A stretch of 20,725 nucleotides of DNA from Minisyncoccota bacterium (GCA_028280145.1 JANQMM010000044.1:1-20725); one strand, 5' to 3'; positions 1-6,788 are shown, numbered from the stretch's first letter. The notes: generated by a model not told the origin, from the letters alone. Program-made: numbers and translations.

Positions 1-82
1 ATCCCGCGCGTCCAGCCGCCATCATACCGGCAGGTCCACCGCGAATGATAGTGGCGTCAAATATATGTTTATCCGTATACAT
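1..82 (-). CDS. NAD(P)/FAD-dependent oxidoreductase, N-terminal fragment
   Basis: Only the first 27 codons lie in the window; the gene continues past the left edge. The visible peptide starts MYTDKHIFDATII and runs into RGGPAGMMAAGRAG. This is the beta-alpha-beta dinucleotide-binding fold that opens flavoproteins of the HI0933/BaiN type, where the usual form is GGGPAGMMAAGRA. Family knowledge predicts FAD binding and a cytosolic redox enzyme; the substrate cannot be judged. One oddity is an Arg at the first Gly of the GxGxxG motif (codon at 41-43). It could be a real substitution or a sequence error. No SD site precedes the ATG, and a GC-rich hairpin at 93-114 sits just upstream. Confidence 0.6.
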   Translation of the reverse strand, partial: MYTDKHIFDATIIRGGPAGMMAAGRAG

Positions 83-92
83 AAAACATTGT

Positions 93-114
93 GGCCGCGC
101 CCTAGGGCGCGGCC
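93..114 (-). terminator. Perfect 22-bp GC palindrome, probable terminator
   Basis: A perfect palindrome folds into a 9-bp stem with a CTAG loop. On the minus strand it begins 9 nt after the stop of the 38-residue ORF and is followed by ACAATGTTTT, so it probably ends that transcript. The T-run is weak. It also lies 10 nt before the start codon of the oxidoreductase, so some read-through or a separate promoter is needed for that gene. Confidence 0.55.
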
Positions 115-123
115 GGTCTTGGT

Positions 124-240
124 TCACGTGATGAAGGGCATCCACTCGACGTAGCAGGCCCATCCCACGATGAGCAACAGGGCAAGCCATATTGCTGCGA
201 GCCTGAGACGCCTTTTGCTCCTAGACGAAATGAGGGTCAT
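124..240 (-). CDS. 38-residue single-span membrane protein
   Basis: A short ORF starting MTLISSRSKRRLRL and ending VEWMPFIT. A basic N-terminus (RSKRRLR) is followed by one hydrophobic helix (about residues 14-30, AAIWLALLLIVGWACY) and a short tail, so by the positive-inside rule the N-terminus faces the cytoplasm. The start is supported by an SD (AGGGAG) about 8-10 nt upstream and by a plausible promoter at 272-300; a GC hairpin follows the stop. The complete promoter-SD-ORF-terminator layout is why I call it real despite its size. No family recognised; function unknown. Confidence 0.55.
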   Translation of the reverse strand: MTLISSRSKRRLRLAAIWLALLLIVGWACYVEWMPFIT

Positions 241-271
241 GCGTTTTCTCCCTTTTTCTGTACCAAGGCAA

Positions 272-300
272 ACTATACCATATATAAAGAAAAAACGCAA
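272..300 (-). promoter_or_regulatory. Sigma70-type promoter for the 38-residue ORF
   Basis: On the minus strand, TTGCGT (-35) and TATAGT (-10) are separated by exactly 17 nt. The -35 is weak and the -10 good. Predicted transcription starts about 25 nt upstream of the ATG at 240. Confidence 0.4.
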
Positions 301-383
301 GCATTTCGTGTCTGTGTATAAACCGCTTTAATGAGCCGTTGTTTTAGTAGATGATACATATATAAAAGGTTTAAATAAAATAT

Positions 384-899
384 ATGAACAAGGGAGTAGG
401 ATTACTGATATTGCTGGTGGGGGCAGCTACGGGGTATCTCATCGGAAACTATGATTTCGGGGCAGGCAGTGGGTCTGTGGGTCACGGAGAACATGTACAC
501 GACATACGCAATATTACGGAAAACATTCCAAGTGTTGCTTTGGAGGTTCGTGGTGACAACACAAAAGGGTACGATGCCGAGATCTCGTTTACCAATTTTC
601 GGCTTGCTCCGGAGAGTGTAAATGATGCCGATGTGCCTGGAGAAGGACATGCACATATTTATATCGACGGAAAGAAGATCAATCGCGTATACAGCAACTG
701 GTACCATTTGGGCAAGTTTGAGCCCGGCTCGTATGAGGTAGAAGTACGATTGAGCGCGAATGATCATCATGAGCTTGCCGTAAACGATGAGATAATTAGC
801 GCGACACAGTTGATCTTTGTCCAGAATGGATCGAATGACATGCACACAGACGATGATCATATGCATGACGAAGAAAGCCATGATCATATGCCCGAGTAG
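384..899 (+). CDS. Secreted His-rich putative metal-binding protein
   Basis: 171 residues. An N-terminal hydrophobic helix (about residues 4-22) acts as signal peptide or anchor. The mature part has a His cluster near residue 34 (HGEHVHD), then a predicted beta-rich domain containing GEGHAHIYIDGKK and SNWYHLGKFEPGSYEVEV. The C-terminal 20 residues are almost only Asp, Glu, His and Met, a pattern that favours copper, zinc or nickel binding. Similar GHAHIYIDG...YHLG...ANDH proteins occur as exported proteins of unknown role; metal binding is inference. It is 18 nt upstream of the DM13 gene and probably co-transcribed with it. A weak SD-like AAAAGGT lies 13 nt before the ATG. Confidence 0.6.
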   Translation: MNKGVGLLILLVGAATGYLIGNYDFGAGSGSVGHGEHVHDIRNITENIPSVALEVRGDNTKGYDAEISFTNFRLAPESVNDADVPGEGHAHIYIDGKKINRVYSNWYHLGKFEPGSYEVEVRLSANDHHELAVNDEIISATQLIFVQNGSNDMHTDDDHMHDEESHDHMPE

Positions 900-917
900 T
901 GCGATATCAGTACGGAT

Positions 918-1484
918 ATGAAAAAGATACTTATCATTATTATTTTGATCATCATAGCGGGGTTTGCGTACTATGCACTTTCTCCGCTTCTCACTAATGT
1001 GTCTGTTGATGACCCACTTCCTCCTTCGTTCACTGATGCCGAAAAGCAGATGATGGAAAGCGAGGGCGGCGTTGAAGACCTCTCTGAGGAAGAACGCGAA
1101 GAGATGGAAAGGCAAATGACGGACGCAAATACGACAGAAGTAATCGTCATGGAAGATGGCGCTATTGATCCTGAAGAGGAGCGCGAACCATCTGTTGTTA
1201 TGGATACCGTTGGACACCCGGCAAGCGGAACGGTGCGCGTCATTGAATCAAGCGAGGGTACGTTTGTGCGCTTTGAGGATTTCAAAACGATAAACGGACC
1301 GCGGCTACACGTGTATCTTGCAAAAGATCTGGACGCGGAAGAGTTCATTGATCTTGGGCCTATTCGGGGGACCGAAGGAAACATCAATTATCGTGTGCCG
1401 GATGATGTGGACATATCGGAATATCAATATGTTATGCACTGGTGTGTGCCGTTTAGGGTACTCTTCAATTTCGCAAGGATCTAG
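918..1484 (+). CDS. Membrane-anchored DM13-domain protein
   Basis: 188 residues: an N-terminal hydrophobic anchor (about 4-24), a long acidic linker (about 35-90, rich in Glu, Asp and Met), then a DM13 domain (about 97-188). DM13 hallmarks are GHPASGTV, the FEDFKTINGPRLHVYL stretch, GNINYRVP, and the terminal HWCVPFRVLF with the single conserved Cys. DM13 is proposed to act as a redox or electron-transfer module on the cell surface, using that Cys. The protein would sit outside the membrane. It follows the His-rich gene by 18 nt, which suggests a joint role in extracellular metal or redox chemistry. A short AT-rich hairpin at 1491-1506 may terminate the pair. Confidence 0.75.
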   Translation: MKKILIIIILIIIAGFAYYALSPLLTNVSVDDPLPPSFTDAEKQMMESEGGVEDLSEEEREEMERQMTDANTTEVIVMEDGAIDPEEEREPSVVMDTVGHPASGTVRVIESSEGTFVRFEDFKTINGPRLHVYLAKDLDAEEFIDLGPIRGTEGNINYRVPDDVDISEYQYVMHWCVPFRVLFNFARI

Positions 1485-1490
1485 CCTCTT

Positions 1491-1506
1491 TTGATCTTTC
1501 GATCAA
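1491..1506 (+). terminator. Short hairpin after the DM13 gene
   Basis: TTGATC and GATCAA pair around a TTTC loop (6-bp stem), 7 nt after the DM13 stop codon. The following GTATTTC is a poor T-run, so this is a weak candidate. Confidence 0.3.
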
Positions 1507-1526
1507 GTATTTCAAAGACTTCCCAT

Positions 1527-1550
1527 AAAAAAGAACCCCCTGGGGTCTCT
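1527..1550 (-). terminator. Second minus-strand terminator candidate
   Basis: A C-run/G-run hairpin (ACCCC..GGGGT core, 1535-1546) is followed on the minus strand by six T residues (plus-strand A-run 1527-1532). It lies beyond the first terminator of the 77-residue gene and would stop read-through toward the DM13 gene. Confidence 0.45.
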
Positions 1551-1570
1551 TTCAGTTGAGCTAGGTAATG

Positions 1571-1596
1571 AAAAGCCCCGCGTTGTGTAGCGGGGC
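1571..1596 (-). terminator. Intrinsic terminator of the 77-residue membrane protein gene
   Basis: GCCCCGC/GCGGGGC stem (7 bp, 8-nt loop) followed on the minus strand by TTTT, located about 28 nt after the stop codon at 1625. Confidence 0.75.
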
Positions 1597-1624
1597 CTCT
1601 TCTGTATGTCCTTTGCTGTTTTCC

Positions 1625-1858
1625 TTACGCTGTGACTTGTCTCTTTCTTCTTTCCTTCCTCTCCCAGGCGATGAGTCTGGGGGCGATGAGAAAGGCCATC
1701 AGCGCTACCGAAGCGATCACTCCGATGAAGACGCCGTAGCCGAAGAGCGAGGCGAGGTCCGAACCCCAAGACGCGAGATTGGACGCAGAAGGAGTCAGGT
1801 AGGGAATGGCCGCGAGCATGCCCACGGCAACCAGCAAAGGCAATCGTATGTACAGCAT
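1625..1858 (-). CDS. Small two-helix membrane protein
   Basis: 77 residues starting MLYIRLPLLVAVGML. Two hydrophobic segments (about residues 4-24 and 37-62) are followed by a strongly basic tail (WERKERRKRQ), so the C-terminus is predicted cytoplasmic. The start is fixed by SD AAGGAG about 9 nt upstream, and transcription by a consensus promoter at 1893-1921. The gene is GC-rich relative to its flanks and forms a self-contained promoter-to-terminator unit. No family recognised and no function assigned. Confidence 0.7.
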   Translation of the reverse strand: MLYIRLPLLVAVGMLAAIPYLTPSASNLASWGSDLASLFGYGVFIGVIASVALMAFLIAPRLIAWERKERRKRQVTA

Positions 1859-1892
1859 GGGAAGAACTCCTTTTTATTCGGATTCGCCCACC

Positions 1893-1921
1893 ATTGTATC
1901 ATGAAAATATAATTTTGTCAA
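1893..1921 (-). promoter_or_regulatory. Consensus sigma70-type promoter
   Basis: On the minus strand, a perfect TTGACA, a 17-nt spacer, then TACAAT. It drives the 77-residue membrane protein; predicted leader about 28 nt. Confidence 0.8.
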
Positions 1922-1965
1922 TATATTGTTCAGATACTAACAGTAAGCGAATAGTAAATAACATT

Positions 1966-2003
1966 TTCCCAAATGGCCTAGATACGTTCTAGGCCATAGG
2001 GAA
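1966..2003. repeat. Intergenic 15-bp inverted repeat
   Basis: A 10-bp perfect stem (ATGGCCTAGA / TCTAGGCCAT, loop TACGT), extended by TTCCC/GGGAA after a small internal loop. No T-run follows on either strand, so it is not an obvious terminator. The rest of the 1922-2120 gap has no supported gene. A TATAAT at 2052-2057 on the plus strand has no good -35. Confidence 0.6.
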
Positions 2004-2120
2004 TAGACAGAGGAGGGGCGATAGGTACTGGGTAATCGGTACTTAAGCTTTTATAATCATTGGGAACATACCAACAGTTATTTTGATGGTAATGAGAAGA
2101 GGTGCTAGAGATTACAAACA

Positions 2121-2149
2121 AAAAGCCCCACGAACAGCGCGGGGCTTTT
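2121..2149. terminator. Bidirectional terminator after the lipoprotein gene
   Basis: AAAAGCCCC/GGGGCTTTT pair perfectly, with two more pairs inside and a short loop. The minus-strand transcript ends in a T-rich stretch (TTTTTGTTTG), so it serves the lipoprotein gene, about 70 nt past its stop. The stem itself is symmetrical and could also act on the plus strand. Confidence 0.75.
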
Positions 2150-2220
2150 CGTGGAGCTATATTGATGCCTTCTCTCCAGCGAGACTTATTCGAGATTCGA
2201 AACTTTCCCAGAACTTTGTC

Positions 2221-2751
2221 TCACTGACGGGGGCATAGCAGTCCGAAAGTTCCTTCCGCATAGTGCGGAAGGACCTTCTTGAAGGTTGCATCGTACCACC
2301 CCTCAAGAGTGTGGTGGTCTGATACCTGTCCTTGCGCCTCCTCGGTGAGCTTCAACACAACACCCACCCCTTCTTGGAAGAGGGCCTGAGCGGCCTTGTC
2401 CTCCTCCAAATTCCATAAGTTTCCGATTCTGCCCACCTGCTTGGTTAATGCGGCGGGTTGGTCTGCTATCTTTGAGTACACAAGCAGACGACGCTCCCCA
2501 TTCAGGCCGATGGTTGCGTAATGAACGACGGTTATCTCGGGGATAACATCGTCGTTCGTCGGAAGCGTGACCCAGAGACTACATTCTCTGGGCAGAGGCA
2601 GTTTGATTGTGGCAAATTCCTCTGCCGTATAGACAGTTGTTGTGTATGGCTCCTTTGCTGATCCTTCCTCTTCCGTCGTCTGCACACCAGCGCAGCCCAT
2701 CATGGCTAAAGCCGGAAGCAATACCCCCAGCATACGGAACGTGTCGTACAT
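2221..2751 (-). CDS. Putative lipoprotein of unknown function
   Basis: 176 residues from the ATG at 2751, chosen over an in-frame ATG 18 codons upstream because SD GGGAG sits 8 nt before it and the promoter -10 overlaps the longer version. The N-terminus (MYDTFRMLGVLLPALAMMGC) is a lipoprotein signal peptide with an imperfect lipobox (AMMGC), giving a lipidated Cys near residue 20. An acidic linker follows, then a domain of about 130 residues containing ECSLWVTLP and WNLEEDKAAQALF that I do not recognise. It is an isolated minus-strand unit with its own promoter and terminator. Confidence 0.65.
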   Translation of the reverse strand: MYDTFRMLGVLLPALAMMGCAGVQTTEEEGSAKEPYTTTVYTAEEFATIKLPLPRECSLWVTLPTNDDVIPEITVVHYATIGLNGERRLLVYSKIADQPAALTKQVGRIGNLWNLEEDKAAQALFQEGVGVVLKLTEEAQGQVSDHHTLEGWYDATFKKVLPHYAEGTFGLLCPRQ

Positions 2752-2786
2752 GGCAAATCTCCCAATTTGGCTGTTTTCCATCCTGG

Positions 2787-2815
2787 AATATAAAGACATA
2801 CCCATATCTTGTCAA
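2787..2815 (-). promoter_or_regulatory. Consensus promoter for the lipoprotein gene
   Basis: Minus strand: perfect TTGACA, 17-nt spacer, TATATT. Predicted start about 30 nt upstream of the ATG at 2751, which supports the shorter ORF. Confidence 0.8.
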
Positions 2816-2843
2816 GGAAATGGGGCTAGGACTCATTAAAGCA

Positions 2844-2869
2844 AAAACTCGTCTTTTCAGACGAGTTTT
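2844..2869 (-). terminator. ssrA terminator
   Basis: Perfect 11-bp stem AAAACTCGTCT/AGACGAGTTTT with a 4-nt loop, starting 8 nt after the tmRNA 3' end. The minus-strand product ends in TTTTTGCTTT. Confidence 0.85.
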
Positions 2870-2877
2870 CATTTCAC

Positions 2878-3299
2878 GGTGGAGATGGCGGGCATCGAAC
2901 CCGCGTCCAGTGAAAGTTTTTGAAATGATTCTACAAAGTATAGTCTGCTTTATTGCTTTAAATGATATGCGTATGAAACAAACGAAACCACATATCATCG
3001 AGTCTTAGATTTTCGTGAAGCCAGAGAGACAGTCTATCTTCCTTAACCCGATTGGATGACACCACATCTCTAATATCGGATGTCAGAGAGCGTGATGCTC
3101 GCAAGTGCTGCTCGACGCTCAATTAAATAATTGAACGGAGCTTATGCAGTTGCGAAAGCAAGATCTTTCATCTGAAAAGGTGAAAGAAGTGCTTGTGCTT
3201 TATTCTTTGCACGTATCCGTGTGTCAGTTTTTTAGGAATGCTGACGATTCCACTTCGCACATAACAAAAATATTTTCATTGTCTAAGCCGATCATCCCC
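2878..3299 (-). ncRNA. ssrA: Transfer-messenger RNA (tmRNA)
   Basis: The 5' end GGGGATGATCGG and the 3' end GGACGCGGGTTCGATGCC...CATCTCC form the tRNA-like domain: a 7-bp acceptor stem (one G-U) and a T-arm with TTCGATG loop. The tag frame reads GCA AAG AAT AAA... to TAA and encodes 22 residues beginning AKNKAQ and ending DLAFATA. That small, hydrophobic end is typical of tmRNA degradation tags. tmRNA rescues stalled ribosomes together with SmpB, whose gene is immediately upstream. After the discriminator A, only CC is encoded and the next base is G, so the final A must be added enzymatically. Pseudoknot boundaries were not folded in detail. Confidence 0.92.
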
Positions 3300-3305
3300 T
3301 TGAAA

Positions 3306-3326
3306 TACATTTTGTCACAAAATGTA
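3306..3326. repeat. Palindrome between smpB and ssrA
   Basis: TACATTTTG and CAAAATGTA form a perfect 9-bp stem with loop TCA, 7 nt before the tmRNA 5' end. On the minus strand it would lie in the tmRNA precursor leader or just upstream of a proximal start. It may be an operator, a processing signal or a weak smpB terminator. Confidence 0.5.
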
Positions 3327-3351
3327 CTTTAACTGAATGACCTGCTCTGGC

Positions 3352-3380
3352 GATATAAGCCAGATCACACATGTTGTTAA
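3352..3380 (-). promoter_or_regulatory. Candidate ssrA promoter overlapping the smpB stop codon
   Basis: Minus strand: TTAACA (5 of 6 consensus), 17-nt spacer, TATATC. The -35 overlaps the last codon and stop of smpB. Transcription would begin about 45 nt upstream of the mature tmRNA 5' end, giving a precursor that needs RNase P. Confidence 0.45.
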
Positions 3381-3829
3381 TGAGCTTGCGCTTTCATGTG
3401 ACGCTCGATGTCGCGTCTTGCATCTCTTTTCTTCAGGTCTTCGCGCTTATCGTGTTTCTTTTTTCCGCGGACTAAGGCGATCTCAAGCTTCAATTTTCGC
3501 CCGCTATTATACACTGAAATTGGCACTATTGTCAAGCCTTTTTGGTTCTCGGAGCCTGCAAGTTCGCCAATTTCTTTCTTTGTGAGCAATAGACGTCTTG
3601 TTCGTTCAGGATCATACGAGGTTGGTGTGTTAGCCGCCTGGTAGGGTGGTATGGTTGCCCCAACCAGAAATACTTCACCTCCCCGGGCAACAACGTGAGC
3701 ACCCTCAAGAGAGCCTTGTTTGTTGCGAAGGCTTTTCACCTCATGACCAAAAAGCTCCATTCCGGCCTCAATGGTCTTTAGGATCTCATAGTTCAGACGA
3801 ACTTTTTTGTTTTGAACCAAAGCAGTCAT
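3377..3829 (-). CDS. smpB: SsrA-binding protein SmpB
   Basis: 150 residues, the usual SmpB length. Conserved features: the start region with NKKVRLNYEI, then ELFGHEVKSLRNKQGSLEGAHV, PYQAANT, DPERTRRLLL, and the basic tail with ALVRGKKKHDKREDLKKRDARRDI. SmpB binds the tRNA-like domain of tmRNA and mimics the missing anticodon stem in the ribosomal A site during trans-translation. Its C-terminal helix enters the mRNA channel. The gene lies directly upstream of ssrA on the same strand, which fits its role. No SD is visible before the ATG at 3829. ftsH is divergent, with a shared intergenic region of about 117 bp. Confidence 0.96.
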   Translation of the reverse strand: MTALVQNKKVRLNYEILKTIEAGMELFGHEVKSLRNKQGSLEGAHVVARGGEVFLVGATIPPYQAANTPTSYDPERTRRLLLTKKEIGELAGSENQKGLTIVPISVYNSGRKLKLEIALVRGKKKHDKREDLKKRDARRDIERHMKAQAH

Positions 3830-3835
3830 TTATCT

Positions 3836-3862
3836 TTGATTTAAGCCCTTTTTATGTATAAT
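3836..3862 (+). promoter_or_regulatory. Possible ftsH promoter
   Basis: A perfect TATAAT (3857-3862) is preceded by TTGATT with a short 15-nt spacer. It would give an ftsH leader of roughly 80 nt. A second -10-like TATAAC lies near 3907, with TTGTCG 19 nt upstream. Neither is strong. Confidence 0.35.
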
Positions 3863-3946
3863 TACTCTTACTGTACGCGGTTGTCGCTCTAACCACCAGG
3901 CTTCCTATAACAGTAACGAGAAAAGTCTTTATTTACAACATATTTA

Positions 3947-5914
3947 ATGAGCGATAGTTGCGCGTTTGTTACCATGGATTTCTTGAACAACGATGATAAA
4001 AAAACTCCTCCGGAAAAGAAGCAGGGGGACCAAAAAGGCGGGGCGCCAAAAATACCCGAGAACAAACAATTCTGGGTGAATCTTTTGACCACTCTTGTCA
4101 TTTTCTTTTTGCTTATAAGCGCATATTCCATTCTTGCAGAACAGCAACGAGCAGACACTGAGATCCCTGTCTCACAACTTGCCCTTGATGTCACTGCCGG
4201 AATTGTTTCGGAGATCGTAGTTAAGGGCGATCAGCTGGAAGTATTGTACGAATCCGGAGATGAAAAGAAATCGAAAAAAGAAGCAGGTACCGCACTTACT
4301 GATACATTGGCAAATTATGGCGTGTCGGCAGAAACACTTTCAGGTGTTTCTATTGAGATCGACAATCCGGGCGGGCTACGTTTCTGGTTGCTTAATCTTG
4401 CACCCTTCCTTCTCCCGCTCCTTCTGATCGGACTCTTTCTTTGGTTCTTGATGCGACAAGCAAAAGGCGCTGGCATGCAGGCATTTACCTTTGGCCAATC
4501 GAAAGCACGAATGATCGACCCTAACGACACCAGCAAGAAGATAACGTTTAAGGATGTTGCCGGTGCAAAAGAAGCAAAAGAGGAGCTTGCTGAGATCGTT
4601 GATTTCCTTAAAAACCCTAAAAAGTTTCTCGACATCGGTGCGCGCATTCCAAAAGGTATCATTCTGATGGGTAGCCCCGGAACGGGAAAAACACTTCTTG
4701 CTCGTGCGGTTGCCGGTGAGGCAAAAGTACCATTCTTCACCATTTCAGGTTCTGAATTCGTTGAGATGTTTGTCGGGGTCGGCGCCAGCCGTGTGCGAGA
4801 CCTCTTTAAACTTGCAAAGAAGAGCGCTCCGGCAATTATCTTCATTGACGAAATTGATGCTGTTGGGCGCGTTCGTGGCACTGGTGTCGGGGGCGGCAAT
4901 GACGAGCGCGAACAAACACTCAATCAAATCCTTGTTGAAATGGACGGCTTTGAACCGACTGAAAAAGTAATCATCATGGCGGCAACGAATCGTCCAGATG
5001 TGCTCGACCCCGCACTTCTTCGACCGGGACGATTTGACCGACGGGTCACCATTGATCCGCCCGATCGAAACGATCGCGAAGCAATCCTTCAAATTCACTC
5101 TCGTAAAAAACCGCTTGCAGAAGACGTCGACCTGAAGGTTATTGCCGAGCGAACACCGGGCTTCTCTGGTGCAGACCTCCAGTCTTTGATGAATGAAGGG
5201 GCAATTTTAGCAGCGCGCGAAAACCGAAAGAAGGTATCACAGTATGATCTTATCCGTTCAATCGAAAAGGTCATGCTTGGCCCCGAGCGAAAGAGTCACG
5301 TACTCAATGAAAAAGAAAAGAAGATCACAGCGTATCACGAAGCAGGGCACGCACTTGTTGCATCAGTGCTTCCGCACTCCGATCCAGTCCACAAGATATC
5401 GATCATTTCGCGTGGACGTGCCGCAGGATATACGCTCAAACTTCCATTCGATGACAAAAAGATGCAATCGAAGAAAGAATTTCTTGACGACATTGCGGTT
5501 TCGCTTGGCGGGTACATCGCAGAGAAACTTGTTTTTGGTGATCTTACTACCGGCCCCTCAAACGACATTGAAGTACTCACTGCGCTTGCACGAAATATGG
5601 TGACGCGCTATGGCATGAGTGACAAGGTAGGGCCGATGGCGCTTGAAGGAAGTGGAGGACAAGCAATGTTTGGCGGAGGTCTTTCCGGGAAAGAGTATTC
5701 AGAAAAGGTCTCTGCAGAGATTGATGCAGAAGTGAAAAAGATCGTTGACGGCGCGTACAAAAAAGCAGAAGACGTACTCACGAAGCATCGCGAAGTACTT
5801 GACTCCATTGCAAATAAGCTTATTGAGGTGGAGACACTAGAGCGGGAAGAGTTCGAACAACTACTCATCCTCAATGGTATAGCGCCGAAGAAAGAAGAAG
5901 GGGCAAAGGCGTAA
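3947..5914 (+). CDS. ftsH: ATP-dependent zinc metalloprotease FtsH
   Basis: 655 residues, normal for FtsH. In order: transmembrane helix 1 (about 42-63), a small extracytoplasmic domain, transmembrane helix 2 (about 144-168), the AAA+ module with Walker A GSPGTGKT (242-249), Walker B IIFIDEID and the second region of homology AATNRPDVLDPALLRPGRFDRR, then the M41 protease domain. The zinc site is HEAGH (464-468), with the third ligand Asp near 540 in PSNDIE. The hexameric enzyme degrades misfolded and short-lived membrane proteins. Walker A has Ser where most FtsH proteins have Pro, a mild change. No SD precedes the ATG at 3947; ATG 3974 (MDFLNNDDKK) is an equally possible start. A strong terminator follows at 5941. 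Confidence 0.96.
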   Translation: MSDSCAFVTMDFLNNDDKKTPPEKKQGDQKGGAPKIPENKQFWVNLLTTLVIFFLLISAYSILAEQQRADTEIPVSQLALDVTAGIVSEIVVKGDQLEVLYESGDEKKSKKEAGTALTDTLANYGVSAETLSGVSIEIDNPGGLRFWLLNLAPFLLPLLLIGLFLWFLMRQAKGAGMQAFTFGQSKARMIDPNDTSKKITFKDVAGAKEAKEELAEIVDFLKNPKKFLDIGARIPKGIILMGSPGTGKTLLARAVAGEAKVPFFTISGSEFVEMFVGVGASRVRDLFKLAKKSAPAIIFIDEIDAVGRVRGTGVGGGNDEREQTLNQILVEMDGFEPTEKVIIMAATNRPDVLDPALLRPGRFDRRVTIDPPDRNDREAILQIHSRKKPLAEDVDLKVIAERTPGFSGADLQSLMNEGAILAARENRKKVSQYDLIRSIEKVMLGPERKSHVLNEKEKKITAYHEAGHALVASVLPHSDPVHKISIISRGRAAGYTLKLPFDDKKMQSKKEFLDDIAVSLGGYIAEKLVFGDLTTGPSNDIEVLTALARNMVTRYGMSDKVGPMALEGSGGQAMFGGGLSGKEYSEKVSAEIDAEVKKIVDGAYKKAEDVLTKHREVLDSIANKLIEVETLEREEFEQLLILNGIAPKKEEGAKA

Positions 5915-5940
5915 CATAGAGTGAATATTGATATTAGCAA

Positions 5941-5970
5941 AAAACTATGGCACTATCTTGCCATAGTTTT
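5941..5970 (+). terminator. ftsH terminator
   Basis: Perfect 11-bp stem AAAACTATGGC/GCCATAGTTTT with an 8-nt loop, followed by GGTCTTTT, 27 nt after the ftsH stop. Confidence 0.85.
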
Positions 5971-6004
5971 GGTCTTTTAACGCACATAGACGAGGGACAG
6001 CGAG

Positions 6005-6703
6005 ATGTCATTGTTCAAGGAATTTCATTGGTGGGCAAGTTGGAGCACCACGAATTGGTTTGCGAAGCTTAGTATGCTCGTGATCGATACTGTTCGCTTT
6101 CTTCTCGTCATTCTCAATCCGTGGAGTCTGCGAGGACAGCGTGTTTCTTACTACAGTATGCTTTCAAGCACCTGCTATTCGATCGCAGGGACTGCGCATA
6201 AGCGTACTGAGGGTCGATCGATACTGCTTGTATCGCATTGGTACGTACTTGGTGGTCTTTGCTATCTTCTGATGGAGCCGATCGCAAACCGTATGATGCG
6301 GGTTGCAGGAGGCATGAAAATAACAACTGCTGATCAGCTCAACATCTATCAGTCGATCAAACGACGCCGAGGCAAGGACGCCGAGGCGCTTTCAGCGATC
6401 ATCATGGCGCTTGGGAAGAATGAGATGTCTCCTCACACAAGAGGACTGTTGTTGGTCGGCAAAGCAGACATCGCGGTCGCTTTAGGAGGGGTTGAGGTTG
6501 CTCTCAATGATCTCTCACAAGCTGCTACGATCGCGAAGGAAGGCATCGACTTGAAGGTTGAGCAACGAGCTTCGATCTTTAAGGGCATCTCTCGAGTGTT
6601 CAGGAGGATGCGGCATTTCGAGGAAGCCGAAGCATTTCGAAGGAAAGCGATCGCTACGGGAGAAGAATGTGGGGCACGCGATCAGATCGCAAAAGCATCA
6701 TGA
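6005..6703 (+). CDS. Unknown membrane protein with TPR-like C-terminus
   Basis: 232 residues. The N-terminal half has two hydrophobic stretches (about 22-40 and 73-92). The C-terminal half (about 110-225) is helical with tetratricopeptide-like spacing: GKADIAVALGGVEVALNDL, then RASIFKGISRVFRRMRHFEEAEAFRRKAI. TPR helices usually mediate protein-protein contacts; the partner is unknown. The start follows GAGGG by about 9 nt. It stands alone between the ftsH terminator and its own terminator at 6731-6748. Many ATCG-rich codons (GCGATCGC-like) give a composition unlike ftsH. I do not recognise a family. Confidence 0.65.
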   Translation: MSLFKEFHWWASWSTTNWFAKLSMLVIDTVRFLLVILNPWSLRGQRVSYYSMLSSTCYSIAGTAHKRTEGRSILLVSHWYVLGGLCYLLMEPIANRMMRVAGGMKITTADQLNIYQSIKRRRGKDAEALSAIIMALGKNEMSPHTRGLLLVGKADIAVALGGVEVALNDLSQAATIAKEGIDLKVEQRASIFKGISRVFRRMRHFEEAEAFRRKAIATGEECGARDQIAKAS

Positions 6704-6730
6704 AAAACAAGACCGGGAGGGTTCGGTTTG

Positions 6731-6748
6731 GGGCGCCAATAGGCGCCC
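6731..6748 (+). terminator. Terminator of the TPR-like gene
   Basis: GGGCGCC/GGCGCCC, a 7-bp GC stem with an AATA loop, followed by TTTCCTTTT, 27 nt after the stop codon. Confidence 0.85.
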
Positions 6749-6757
6749 TTTCCTTTT

Positions 6758-6788
6758 GTGCGCACCAGGACCCGAGCCCGGACACGGA
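6758..6788 (-). pseudogene. Degenerate copy of a tRNA 3' half
   Basis: The plus sequence GTGCGCACCAGGACCCGAGC and onward to ACACGGA matches the neighbouring tRNA-Ile 3' part (from 6813) with a few substitutions and two 2-nt gaps. The T-arm can still pair, with one G-U, around a CTCGGGT loop. It looks like a decayed partial duplication, 55 bp from the intact gene. Confidence 0.55.

Noticed and set aside
402..1217. Long open frame on the minus strand (271 codons)
   Set aside because: It is antisense to the His-rich and DM13 genes, has no SD or promoter, and its composition reflects the opposite strand.
2607..3008. Plus-strand open frame across the lipoprotein start and ssrA 3' end
   Set aside because: It overlaps a promoter, a terminator and the tRNA-like domain of tmRNA, so it cannot be a real gene.
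3144..3332. Plus-strand 62-codon frame
   Set aside because: It lies wholly antisense to tmRNA.
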